The notes under the pieces: model-generated
The model's input: the letters and a program-made list of their open reading frames with translations, nothing else
What the model was told of the DNA's origin: nothing
The model's database searches: none
NCBI GenBank assembly: GCA_026396555.1
Contig: JAPLWO010000025.1
Span: forward strand, 1-15,166
Length of the DNA stretch: 15,166 nt
From: Candidatus Magasanikiibacteriota bacterium
GTDB lineage: Bacteria; Patescibacteriota; Patescibacteriia; Magasanikbacterales; 2-02-FULL-50-9b
Reading direction: 5' to 3'
Made by a program: the position numbers and the translations under genes
In this document: in pieces, positions 5,595 through 12,223 of the stretch
How positions within the stretch are numbered: the stretch's first letter is position 1
Layout: each line of letters starts with the position of its first letter

Positions 5595-7514
5595 ATGAAA
5601 TTAAAATCATTATTTTTAAATTTATTTTTTGCACTCGCCGTTCTCGGCATTTCTTTTTTTATCGCACCATCGCCAACCTATGCTGCGGGCGAATTTATAA
5701 CCACATGGAAAACAGATAATCCAGGAACTTCGACGGATCACCAAATCACCATTCCAATTGACGGCACATATACCTACAATTATAGCGTTGATTGGGGTGA
5801 TACCAACACTGACTCGGGCATAACCGGATCCATTACACATACATACGTCGCGGCGGGTACACATCAAATCAAAATCACCGGAACATTTCCTGTGATTAAA
5901 TTTGCCGGCGCCGGAGATGCACAGAAAATTTTATCTGTGGATCAGTGGGGGACAAATGTGTGGGGATCGATGTTCTACTCATTTTTTGGATGCTCTAATC
6001 TGCACATTCTCGCAACTGACGCGCCCGATCTTTCAGCGGCGGGCGATATGACGTACATGCTTCGAGGCACTGCGATAACGACTGAAGATTTAAGTAGTTG
6101 GGATGTTAGTCATATCAGTGCCATGATCGGTCTTTTTCAAGACACCTCTTTTAATGGAAATATCACCACCTGGAATACCGGCACAGTTACCGATATGACC
6201 GGATTATTTTATAATGACTCATCTTTTAATCAGGATATTGGGGGCTGGAATGTCGGCGCAGTCACAAACATGGCAAGCATGTTTTACACTGCATCGAGTT
6301 TTAATCAAAATCTTTCGCTCTGGAATGTGAGTAATGTCACAAACATGAGCGACATGTTCAGAAATGCAGGTGGATTTAATAGCGCGCTCGCATGGGGAAA
6401 TAAAACAGTGCATGTTACCAATATGAGTGGCATGTTTTTGGCTGCCTATACGTTTAATCAGGGCATTAGCGGCTGGAATACGAGCGCAGTTACCAACATG
6501 AGTGACATGTTTGCATACGCGTACGATTTTAATCAAAATATTGGTTTGTGGAATGTCGGTGCTGTAACGGATATGGGGACAATGTTGTACCAGGCGACGT
6601 CATTTAATTACAGTCTAAGTAGTTGGAACGTGTCGAACGTGACGACTATGGATAATATTTTCGGAAGTGATACATTGTCGAGTACAAATTATGATGCGAT
6701 TTTAACATCGTGGTCAGCTCAAGCGGTACAACCAGGTATTTTATTTGGCGCAGGTTCAAGTAAATATTGTGCTGCGGGCGCGGCGCGTGCGAGTTTGATT
6801 GCAAATCATTCTTGGACGATTTCGGATGGCGGCACGACATGTCACACAGTCACATATTCAGCCGGGGTTGGCGGATCGATTTCAGGATTAACGACGCAGT
6901 ATGTTGAAAATGGTGCAGATGGGTCATCTGTAATTGTGACAGCGCGTGCGGGTTATAAATTTCTAAGTTGGACAGATAATTCGACACAAAATCCAAGAAC
7001 CGAGATGAACATTACTACTGATAAATCAGTGACCGCTCTGTATTCCGCGTTCAGTGGTAATGTAGTTTCTTATGTTGGATGCGGTGATGCTAATGCTTTG
7101 AATTATGATCATTTCGCGATAAATATTTCGAGCATGTGTATTTATCCGAAATTTGCGCCTACAGTTCCGCAACAAATTTTTTTGCCATCTGTACCAGAAG
7201 TCATTGCAATATCAAAACTGGAAATCATCAAACCTGTTTTTGATTTTTCAAAAATAAGCAAAGTTACCAAAGATTTAAAATTTGGAATGTCGAGCAGTGA
7301 TGTTAAAACGCTGCAAGATTTTTTAATCGCGCAAAATCAAGGTCCGAGCGCGGCGCAATTAAAAAAACATGGCACCACAAATTATTTTGGAAAATTAACT
7401 CAAGCTACACTTGCAGAATGGCAGAAAGCAAATGGAATTGCACCCGCGCAAGGGAATTTTGGGCCGCTGACGAGAAAATTTATTAAAAACCAAGTTTTTC
7501 CTGCACTCCATTGA
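5595..7514 (+). CDS. Secreted DUF285/BspA-type surface protein with PKD-like, InlB-type and peptidoglycan-binding domains
   Basis: A 639-residue exported protein. Residues 1-30 are a signal peptide (basic start, hydrophobic core FFALAVLGISFFIA, cleavage plausible after TYA). Residues ~60-96 form a PKD-like domain (YSVDWGDTNTDSG...ITHTYVAAGTHQIKITG). Residues ~150-355 hold eight DUF285-type repeats of about 25 residues (SSWDVSHISAM, TTWNTGTVTDM, GGWNVGAVTNM, SLWNVSNVTNM, AWGNKTVHVTNM, SGWNTSAVTNM, GLWNVGAVTDM, SSWNVSNVTTM). Residues ~419-484 are an InlB B-repeat-like module (VTYSAGVGGSISG...AGYKFLSWTDNSTQNP). A short cysteine-bearing segment follows (GCGDANALNYDHF...CIYP). Residues ~555-632 are a peptidoglycan_binding_1 domain (LKFGMSSSDVKTLQDFLI...YFGKLTQATLAEWQKANGI), probably the wall anchor. 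DUF285 proteins are thought to mediate adhesion, so an attachment role is inferred. The start codon follows an extended -10 box almost directly. Confidence 0.9.
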   Translation: MKLKSLFLNLFFALAVLGISFFIAPSPTYAAGEFITTWKTDNPGTSTDHQITIPIDGTYTYNYSVDWGDTNTDSGITGSITHTYVAAGTHQIKITGTFPVIKFAGAGDAQKILSVDQWGTNVWGSMFYSFFGCSNLHILATDAPDLSAAGDMTYMLRGTAITTEDLSSWDVSHISAMIGLFQDTSFNGNITTWNTGTVTDMTGLFYNDSSFNQDIGGWNVGAVTNMASMFYTASSFNQNLSLWNVSNVTNMSDMFRNAGGFNSALAWGNKTVHVTNMSGMFLAAYTFNQGISGWNTSAVTNMSDMFAYAYDFNQNIGLWNVGAVTDMGTMLYQATSFNYSLSSWNVSNVTTMDNIFGSDTLSSTNYDAILTSWSAQAVQPGILFGAGSSKYCAAGAARASLIANHSWTISDGGTTCHTVTYSAGVGGSISGLTTQYVENGADGSSVIVTARAGYKFLSWTDNSTQNPRTEMNITTDKSVTALYSAFSGNVVSYVGCGDANALNYDHFAINISSMCIYPKFAPTVPQQIFLPSVPEVIAISKLEIIKPVFDFSKISKVTKDLKFGMSSSDVKTLQDFLIAQNQGPSAAQLKKHGTTNYFGKLTQATLAEWQKANGIAPAQGNFGPLTRKFIKNQVFPALH

Positions 7515-7539
7515 CAAAAACTCGATTTTGTGGTAGCGT
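7511..7539 (+). promoter_or_regulatory. Promoter of the 7585-8532 unit
   Basis: TTGACA (7511-7516) overlaps the stop codon of the 5595 gene. Seventeen bases later is TAGCGT (7534-7539), a weak -10. Predicted start near 7546, leaving a leader of about 39 bases with GGAGG at 7575-7579. Confidence 0.6.
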
Positions 7540-7584
7540 ATATGAAGCTCAAAAGGCTCAAATTGCTACGAAACGGAGGTTCTC

Positions 7585-8112
7585 GTGTACATGTTTCAAC
7601 ATTGGACGACAGCTCGGCGCATTCTTGCGCTCCTGTTCTATCCGGTGCTCATGGTGCGTGCGTACTTTTTCCTCATGGTGAGCGATCGCGCGCACACTCG
7701 TGAATTTCGCCGCGCGCATCCAGATTCGTGGAAGCAAATCGCGGACAATGAATATGCGATGATCATGCTGTACTGCGAACGGTTACTCGTGTGGCACGAC
7801 GCGGATCTGCTCAACTCGAAAACCGGACTTTGGTTTCGGGCGTCGAAGCATCTAAAGTCGGCGGACGCGAAAACGGCATGGAAGTTTCATGCGCGCCAGG
7901 CAGAGCTTGCGGCGAACTACCAAGCGGTCGAAGCTCGTCTCACGGCGCATTTGAAGCAGCTCCGTACGATCAGCTACAAGCGGAATTGGGTGCATGAGGT
8001 TTTTGTGGCGGTGAATACCGAAACAGATCTCATGATACTCGAACGCAATATGGTTCAGCTTCGTGTTCAGTGTCTTTTGTACGAGCGGTCGGCCAAACGG
8101 CAGACTGCGTGA
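7585..8112 (+). CDS. Unknown protein with one N-terminal membrane segment (first gene of a two-gene cassette)
   Basis: A 175-residue protein I do not recognise. I prefer the GTG at 7585 because it lies five bases after GGAGG (7575-7579), the spacing used by the sister genes; ATG 7591 is two codons further in. After a short basic N-terminus (WTTARR), residues ~12-33 (ILALLFYPVLMVRAYFFLMV) form a membrane segment. The rest is helical and rich in Arg, Lys and Glu, with several tryptophans and probable coiled-coil character near residues 95-130 (KTAWKFHARQAELAANYQAV...). No catalytic motif is visible. The TGA stop is followed 21 bases later by the next gene, which has its own AGGAGG, so the two are probably co-transcribed and act together. 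Codons favour C/G endings, unlike the upstream surface-protein gene. Confidence 0.85.
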   Translation: MYMFQHWTTARRILALLFYPVLMVRAYFFLMVSDRAHTREFRRAHPDSWKQIADNEYAMIMLYCERLLVWHDADLLNSKTGLWFRASKHLKSADAKTAWKFHARQAELAANYQAVEARLTAHLKQLRTISYKRNWVHEVFVAVNTETDLMILERNMVQLRVQCLLYERSAKRQTA

Positions 8113-8133
8113 TCAAACTTTTAGGAGGCGGTC

Positions 8134-8532
8134 ATGTTTCACTCTCACATTGCCGCCGGCACAGTGCCGGCAAATTACCAGTGCTCTCAATGTTCCGCCA
8201 CGAGCTGCAAGCTCTATCGGCTGGATAACCGTTCGCTGGTTGAACTGTTCTGTCGCGATTGCGTTGAACTGCTTCCGGTGGCGACGAAGCTCGCGATTGA
8301 TTTCGACGAGGAAGGGAATGAGCTCTACCCCGCGCCCGACAACGTCGCTGAATTGAAAAACAGCGCCGGAAAAACGACGCTGCTGTTCATCCCGGCGATT
8401 CCGGATTTCAAGAAGGGTTGGTACAGCTACCCGGACGTGCCGGTGATCGGGCTCGATTGGTGGATGGCGCTTCCACATCTGCCGACGCCGCTGAAGCCGT
8501 TCGAGCGCGGTATTTACGCCAGCAACCTCTGA
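8134..8532 (+). CDS. Zinc-ribbon-like protein of unknown function (second gene of the cassette)
   Basis: A 132-residue protein not assigned to a family. Two Cys-x-x-Cys pairs, CSQC (C17, C20) and CRDC (C40, C43), spaced 19 residues apart, form a likely structural zinc site; C25 is an additional cysteine. Zinc ribbons of this type often bind nucleic acid or protein, but no partner is evident. The second half carries a hydrophobic strand (KTTLLFIPAIP, ~79-89) and a Trp/Pro-rich tail (GWYSYPDVPVIGLDWWMALP, then HLPTPLKPFERG). There is no signal peptide or membrane segment. The start is fixed by AGGAGG followed by CGGTC and ATG. It follows the membrane protein gene by 21 bases and is followed nine bases later by a strong terminator, so the two form one transcription unit. 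Confidence 0.85.
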   Translation: MFHSHIAAGTVPANYQCSQCSATSCKLYRLDNRSLVELFCRDCVELLPVATKLAIDFDEEGNELYPAPDNVAELKNSAGKTTLLFIPAIPDFKKGWYSYPDVPVIGLDWWMALPHLPTPLKPFERGIYASNL

Positions 8533-8540
8533 CCAGTTGG

Positions 8541-8598
8541 TCCACACAGTTTGGAAGTCGACGAAACCTCGCGACTCGCTGTGTGGATTTTTTTATTA
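8541..8598 (+). terminator. Rho-independent terminator of the 7585-8532 unit
   Basis: A perfect 9-bp stem, TCCACACAG (8541-8549) with CTGTGTGGA (8579-8587), has a smaller AGTCG/CGACT stem inside the loop. A run of seven T follows (8588-8594). The argS -35 box begins about ten bases later. Confidence 0.9.
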
Positions 8599-8604
8599 CG
8601 CAGC

Positions 8605-8634
8605 TTGCGCATAAGCGTCTCTTTGCGTTAGTAT
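8605..8634 (+). promoter_or_regulatory. Promoter of argS, leaderless
   Basis: TTGCGC (8605-8610), 18 bases, TAGTAT (8629-8634). Predicted start near 8641, about three bases before the ATG at 8644. Confidence 0.55.
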
Positions 8635-8643
8635 GGACATACT

Positions 8644-10323
8644 ATGATCGATCGAATCATCACTTCAATTCAGAAAACTTTGACAGCGGCAGGTGTTCCG
8701 GCTGAAGTGCTTGCAAAAGTACAATTTGGTGAACCGCCACGTCCTGAATTGGGTGATATTGCGGTTGCGTGTTTTCCGTTGGCGAGTGCATGGGGTGTTG
8801 CGCCGCCCGAAGCAGCGAATCGAGTACAATCCATACTCAATGACGCGGCGATTCCATCGATTGCTGAAATGACTGTGACCGGGCCGTATGTAAATATTGC
8901 GTTGAAGACTGATTGGATTGTGAATGTTCTGGCGAATGCGCTGCCGGCAAAAAAACAGACGCATCCGCGCATCATGCTTGAATATTCACAGCCAAACACG
9001 CACAAAGAATATCACGTCGGGCATTTGCGCAATGCATGTTATGGAAACGCACTCGTAAATATTTGGCGTGCGACCGGGCGAAATGTAACTGCGGTTACCT
9101 ATAATAATGATGTCGGCTCGCATGTTGCAAAAACATTGTGGGCGTACAAAAAATTTCACGGCACTGAAAAACCGCCGCGCGAAAAAGGACGATGGCTCGC
9201 GGGAATGTATGTTGAAGCGACACGCGCACTCGAAGAACATCCAGAATGGAAAGAAGAGGTGAGCGACGTGTTGCGGAAATTGGAAACCAAAGATAAAAAA
9301 TGGTTTGCGCTGTGGAAAGAAACGCGCAAGTGGTCGCTCGATGAATTTCACGAAATTTATAAAGAGCTTGGATTAAAATTTGATGCGACTTTTAATGAAA
9401 GCGCGATTAAAGAGCGCGGACATAAAATTGTCGATGAATTGTTGGCGCGCGGAATCGCGAAAGAGTCGCAAGGCGCGATTATCATGGATTTTGAAGAACA
9501 GAAAAAAGGTGTTTTAATTTTAAGAAAATCTGATGGCGCGGGAAATTATACGACGTCTGATTTGGCGCTCGCTGAAGAAAAGTTCAGCAAATTCAAACTT
9601 GATGAGGCGGCAGTGGTTACAGATAAACGCCAAGCTTTATATTTCGAACAATTGTTCATGACACTTCAAGCGTACGGATTTAAACAAAAATTGGTGAACT
9701 TGGTGTATGAATTAGTGACATTGCCCGAAGGTGCGATGTCGAGTCGAAAAGGAAATGTTGTTTTGTACGAAATGTTGCGTGAAGATGTGGTTGCGGCTGC
9801 GACGGAAGAAACGCGCGCACGACATCCAGAATGGGCCGCGAAAAAAGTTGCGACAACTGCACACACACTCGCGATCGCTGCAATTAAATTTACGATGGTT
9901 CGAACATCACCAAATAAAATTATCGTGTTTGATAAATCGGAAATGCTGTCGTTTGATGGATACACGGCGCCGTATCTCGAATATACATTGGCGCGTATCA
10001 ATAGCATTTTTAAAAAGACGCGCGGCACTGCAAAGAGCGCTCCAAAAAACTATCAGTGGAATGCAGTTGAGAAAGCGATGTGGGGGAAGTTAGTTCGTTT
10101 CGGTGAGGTTGTGAATCGCGCGGCAAACGAAAATGATCCGTCGGAAATCGCGAAATATTGTTTTGATTTGGCGCGCGGGTTCGCGAGTTATTATGAAAAC
10201 AATCGCGTGCTTGAAGATGATGTGATAATTCGTGCGGCTCGACTTGCGCTCGTGAAGCAGCTCGGCTCAACATTACAACGAGGCATGACGTTACTCGGTC
10301 TACCACTCGTTAAAGAAATGTGA
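8644..10323 (+). CDS. argS: Arginyl-tRNA synthetase
   Basis: Class I synthetase that charges tRNA-Arg with arginine in the cytoplasm. The 559-residue length is normal. Residues ~1-100 form the N-terminal Add-1 domain that contacts the tRNA elbow (VQFGEPPRPELGDIAVACFPLA). The HIGH motif is HVGH (124-127) within PNTHKEYHVGHLRNACYGNAL. The KMSKS-like motif is MSSRKGN (365-371). The C-terminal DALR anticodon-binding domain runs from about residue 440 (YTAPYLEYTLARINSIFKK) to the end (NNRVLEDDVIIRAARLALVKQLGSTLQRGMTLLGLP broken across ~520-555). No SD precedes the ATG; the promoter places the transcript start about three bases upstream, so it is probably translated from a leaderless message. The gene uses A/T-ending codons more than the preceding cassette. 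Intact, standard housekeeping gene. Confidence 0.97.
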   Translation: MIDRIITSIQKTLTAAGVPAEVLAKVQFGEPPRPELGDIAVACFPLASAWGVAPPEAANRVQSILNDAAIPSIAEMTVTGPYVNIALKTDWIVNVLANALPAKKQTHPRIMLEYSQPNTHKEYHVGHLRNACYGNALVNIWRATGRNVTAVTYNNDVGSHVAKTLWAYKKFHGTEKPPREKGRWLAGMYVEATRALEEHPEWKEEVSDVLRKLETKDKKWFALWKETRKWSLDEFHEIYKELGLKFDATFNESAIKERGHKIVDELLARGIAKESQGAIIMDFEEQKKGVLILRKSDGAGNYTTSDLALAEEKFSKFKLDEAAVVTDKRQALYFEQLFMTLQAYGFKQKLVNLVYELVTLPEGAMSSRKGNVVLYEMLREDVVAAATEETRARHPEWAAKKVATTAHTLAIAAIKFTMVRTSPNKIIVFDKSEMLSFDGYTAPYLEYTLARINSIFKKTRGTAKSAPKNYQWNAVEKAMWGKLVRFGEVVNRAANENDPSEIAKYCFDLARGFASYYENNRVLEDDVIIRAARLALVKQLGSTLQRGMTLLGLPLVKEM

Positions 10324-10353
10324 TAGACTTAAAATCAATTGAATAAATTTTGT

Positions 10354-10794
10354 ATGCAAAGCACAACTCCAAATGAAGTAGAAACCATTGTTGGTCCAAG
10401 CGTAAAAGTCGAAGGTGATTTTAATTCGCAAGGCAACGTGCTCATTCAGGGCATGGTTTCGGGTAACGTTAAAACCGAAAAATATTTGCAAGTTGAAGAA
10501 GGCGCAAAAATCATGGCAAGCGTTCGAGCAGACAGTGCAAAAATCTCTGGCGAAGTTCAGGGAAATATTCGTGCAAAAAACACACTCGAGCTTACTGCAA
10601 CTGCGCGCATCGTGGGCGATATTGAAGCAAAAACATTGATCGTTGCTCCAGGCGCTATTTTACACGGAAAATGCGCAATGCTCGGCACGGCCGAAGTTGC
10701 TGACGCAAAATCAAAAACAGGAAAACGAAAATCTGATTCAGATTTGGATTATTCTTTCCCACGTTCACTCGTAGATGAAGGCGCTGTCGCATAA
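10354..10794 (+). CDS. Bactofilin
   Basis: Bactofilins are small bacterial proteins that polymerise into filaments through a right-handed beta-helix and help shape the cell or position cell-wall enzymes. Residues ~10-115 show the repeating beta-helix pattern (VETIVGPSVKVEGDF, GNVLIQGMVSGNVKTEKYLQ, AKISGEVQGNIRAKNTLEL, ARIVGDIEAKTLIVAPGAIL), with Val/Ile/Leu and Gly at regular spacing. The short polar N-terminus and the basic, Ser/Asp-rich tail (~120-146) are typical flexible ends. The open frame starts at a TTG at 10339, but ATG 10354 is the likelier start. TAAAAT at 10330-10335 could be a -10 about 12 bases before it. It follows argS by 30 bases; no SD. Its presence supports a shape or wall role in a cell with minimal genes. 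Confidence 0.9.
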   Translation: MQSTTPNEVETIVGPSVKVEGDFNSQGNVLIQGMVSGNVKTEKYLQVEEGAKIMASVRADSAKISGEVQGNIRAKNTLELTATARIVGDIEAKTLIVAPGAILHGKCAMLGTAEVADAKSKTGKRKSDSDLDYSFPRSLVDEGAVA

Positions 10795-10828
10795 TTGATT
10801 CGACTCATCCGGGCGCGCGAACCTTTCT

Positions 10829-11599
10829 ATGTATCTTTATTTGTACGACGCGAGTTTAAAACAGCGTCAGTATGAGCGCGTGATTAGTAACCTTGAAACG
10901 CAGCTCACTGATTTAGGAATTGCTGGAAAAATTGTCCGGCTTTCTTCGTTGTTGTCGCCGAAACAAGTAATTTCTGAAGAAGTTCGCCGGTCGAAAGAGT
11001 TGACGACGGTTGTAATTGTTGGCGACGATACCGCATTTACAAAAATTATTCAGCAAGTTGCGGATAGTCCGGTAACATTTGGTTGGGTGCCGGTTGGGCC
11101 AAAAACAGATTTGGCAGAACGATTTGGTTTGCCCTACGGCGCTGCATGTGCGCAAGTTTTGTCGCGACGTCGCGTGATTAATCTCGATGTTGGGATGTGT
11201 AATCAGTTTTATTTTTTGGATTCGTGTCACATTCCGCTGTCGACGGTGACGATGTCGCTTGGGGGAAGTGTGACGATTTCGGGGGCTGCGGAAAAAATGG
11301 AATGTTTTATTTGGAATGTGCCGCCGACGGATCAATCGATCATGCCGCCAGGTTATACGCCGTCGCCATGTGATAGACAGCTTGAAATCGTGTTGCAGCC
11401 GGTTGCGCGCAAAGGACTTTTTTCATCGCAGCTTGCGCCACCAAGTATTTTTCCATTTACAGAAGCGCGATTGAAACTGGAAAAATCAGTCGCGGTTGAG
11501 ATTGATGGAAATATCGTAAAAGAGAGTCAGCTCAAGATTCGCTTGCTGCCGCAGGCACTCAAATTAATTGTTAACAAGGTGCGCCTCGCGAATGATTGA
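10829..11599 (+). CDS. Diacylglycerol/sphingosine-kinase-like protein with altered catalytic loop
   Basis: A 256-residue protein with the outline of the DAGK/lipid kinase (YegS/DgkB) superfamily, enzymes that phosphorylate lipids with ATP. The ATP-loop region TTVVIVGDDTAFTKIIQQV (residues ~59-77) aligns with the family GGDGT motif, but here it reads GDDT. WVPVGPKTDLAERFGLP (~86-102) stands where family members have PLGTGNDFAR..G.P, and the GTGND core is lost. The C-terminal part keeps the expected VAVEIDGNIVKESQLKIRLLPQALKLIV strand pattern (~221-249), including the 'DG' of the substrate domain. It could be a catalytically altered or inactive relative rather than a working kinase. It starts 34 bases after the bactofilin stop; no SD. 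The tRNA-Leu promoter overlaps its TGA stop. Confidence 0.7.
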   Translation: MYLYLYDASLKQRQYERVISNLETQLTDLGIAGKIVRLSSLLSPKQVISEEVRRSKELTTVVIVGDDTAFTKIIQQVADSPVTFGWVPVGPKTDLAERFGLPYGAACAQVLSRRRVINLDVGMCNQFYFLDSCHIPLSTVTMSLGGSVTISGAAEKMECFIWNVPPTDQSIMPPGYTPSPCDRQLEIVLQPVARKGLFSSQLAPPSIFPFTEARLKLEKSVAVEIDGNIVKESQLKIRLLPQALKLIVNKVRLAND

Positions 11600-11624
11600 C
11601 GAGTCCTGGGCCATATGATATAGT
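11596..11624 (+). promoter_or_regulatory. Promoter of tRNA-Leu
   Basis: TTGACG (11596-11601, overlapping the TGA of the upstream gene), 17 bases, TATAGT (11619-11624). Predicted start near 11631, twelve bases before the tRNA. Confidence 0.75.
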
Positions 11625-11642
11625 TTCGCAGCAATTAAATGA

Positions 11643-11728
11643 GCGGACGTGGCGGAATGGTATACGCGCCAGCTTGAGGTGCTGGTGGGGGCAACCCCGT
11701 GGAGGTTCAAGTCCTCTCGTCCGCACCA
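11643..11728 (+). tRNA. tRNA-Leu (anticodon GAG)
   Basis: The acceptor stem GCGGACG pairs with CGTCCGC (11718-11724). The anticodon stem CCAGC/GCTGG closes the loop TTGAGGT, giving GAG at 11676-11678. The long variable arm (GGGG CAA CCCC) and the T-loop TTCAAGT are typical of class II tRNA-Leu. The discriminator A and an encoded CCA (11726-11728) are present. It reads CUC/CUU codons. Confidence 0.97.
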
Positions 11729-11733
11729 AGGAG

Positions 11734-11866
11734 TTGTTCCTAGTATTTGTTTGCGAGCACACTTCAAATGCTCAATGCATTTTCGTTCGTCCTCGTCATC
11801 GCTCAGATATCCAGCAAGCTGGATACTCGCTCGACTGCGGGTCTCGCGCACAGATACTAGGAACAA
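11734..11866 (+). ncRNA. Possible structured RNA between two tRNAs (133-base hairpin-bounded element)
   Basis: The left arm 11734-11755 (TTGTTCCTAGTATTTGTTTGCG) is complementary over about 22 positions to the right arm 11845-11866: 13 perfect pairs in a row, then mostly pairs and G-T wobbles. Inside is a near-perfect small hairpin, TATCCAGC (11808-11815) with GCTGGATA (11818-11825). There is no T-run after the right arm, so it is not an intrinsic terminator. I see no real gene in it; the overlapping open frames are antisense shadows of tRNA-Leu. It could be a tRNA-processing spacer, a small RNA or a mobile palindromic element. The structure is visible; the function is unknown. Confidence 0.45.
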
Positions 11867-11921
11867 AGGTTCAGCCTCATATGAAGGTATAGCGTGTTCC
11901 GAAATTGAAAATGAAATCTAA

Positions 11922-11995
11922 GGACGCTTAGCTCAGTTGGTTAGAGCACCTCGTTTACACCGAGGGGGTCGCGGGTTCGAATCCCCCAGCGTCTA
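11922..11995 (+). tRNA. tRNA-Val (anticodon TAC)
   Basis: The acceptor GGACGCT pairs with AGCGTCT (one G-T), the D-arm is GCTC...GAGC, and the anticodon stem CCTCG/CGAGG closes the loop TTTACAC, giving TAC at 11956-11958. The discriminator is A (11995), and CCA is not encoded, unlike the neighbouring tRNA-Leu. The T-stem reads GCGGG opposite CCCCC, leaving one C-C mismatch where CCCGC would be expected. The last 26 bases up to 11991 are identical to the tRNA-Asn-like fragment at 12134-12159. Confidence 0.93.
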
Positions 11996-12000
11996 AATTT

Positions 12001-12028
12001 AAAAATCACCCTTTACGGGTGGTTTTTA
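12001..12028 (+). terminator. Rho-independent terminator after tRNA-Val
   Basis: AAAAATCACCC (12001-12011) pairs along its whole length with GGGTGGTTTTT (12017-12027), with one T-G wobble and loop TTTAC. The T-run is the 3' arm. It probably ends the tRNA-Leu to tRNA-Val transcript. Confidence 0.85.
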
Positions 12029-12043
12029 AATTTAAGGGCTTTT

Positions 12044-12117
12044 GGGATTCGAAGGGTGGTCGATAGACCACCCGGGGACTGAGTGCGCGAGTTGCTTCGC
12101 GCGCGAAGCGAATCCCC
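12044..12117 (+). other. Branched inverted-repeat structure upstream of the tRNA-Asn-like fragment
   Basis: The outer stem is GGGATTCG (12044-12051) with CGAATCCC (12109-12116). Inside are a perfect 8-bp hairpin, GGGTGGTC GATA GACCACCC (12054-12073), and a 16-base palindrome, GCTTCGCGCGCGAAGC (12094-12109), which competes with GCGCGAG (12085-12091)/CTTCGCGC. GGGATTCGAA (12044-12053) is also complementary to the T-loop segment TTCGAATCCC of the fragment downstream (12143-12152). It replaces the place where a tRNA 5' half should be. Confidence 0.5.
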
Positions 12118-12163
12118 AGTCTGTTAAACTGGTGGGTCGCGGGTTCGAATCCCCCAGCGGGAT
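12114..12163 (+). pseudogene. tRNA-Asn(GTT)-like 3' half without a recognisable 5' half
   Basis: The anticodon arm CCAGT CTGTTAA ACTGG gives GTT (Asn), followed by a variable loop, a T-arm with loop TTCGAAT, and the 3' acceptor AGCGGGAT. A matching 5' acceptor (TCCCGCT) and D-arm are not found anywhere between 11996 and 12113; the structured sequence at 12044-12117 is there instead. Bases 12134-12159 are identical to the end of tRNA-Val, including its odd T-stem mismatch. It is probably a degenerate or recombined tRNA remnant. A highly unusual functional tRNA cannot be excluded. Confidence 0.5.
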
Positions 12164-12187
12164 ATCCTTTTGCACCCAGTAATAATT

Positions 12188-12216
12188 TTGAGCTTCTTGT
12201 CATAAACCGGTATACT
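12188..12216 (+). promoter_or_regulatory. Promoter of the 12224 gene, leaderless
   Basis: TTGAGC (12188-12193), 17 bases, TATACT (12211-12216). The predicted start at 12223-12224 coincides with the ATG. Confidence 0.65.
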
Positions 12217-12223
12217 ACTTCGC

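Noticed and set aside
6219..6536. Minus-strand frame with regular CxHxxHV-like repeats
   Set aside because: The periodicity is the antisense image of the DUF285 repeats of the 5595 gene.
8113..8547. Minus-strand 144-codon frame
   Set aside because: Antisense to the zinc-ribbon gene, which has a strong SD and terminator.
11564..11866. Minus-strand 100-codon frame reading GREDLNLHGVAPTSTSS
   Set aside because: This is a familiar spurious translation of the antisense of tRNA-Leu.
11966..12159. 26-base tRNA repeat as attL/attR of an integrated element
   Set aside because: Only about 140 bases separate the copies, there is no integrase, and the second copy carries its own different anticodon arm.
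12006..12203. Minus-strand frame with GGFEPATHQFN
   Set aside because: An artefact of antisense tRNA T-arm sequence; no SD or promoter.
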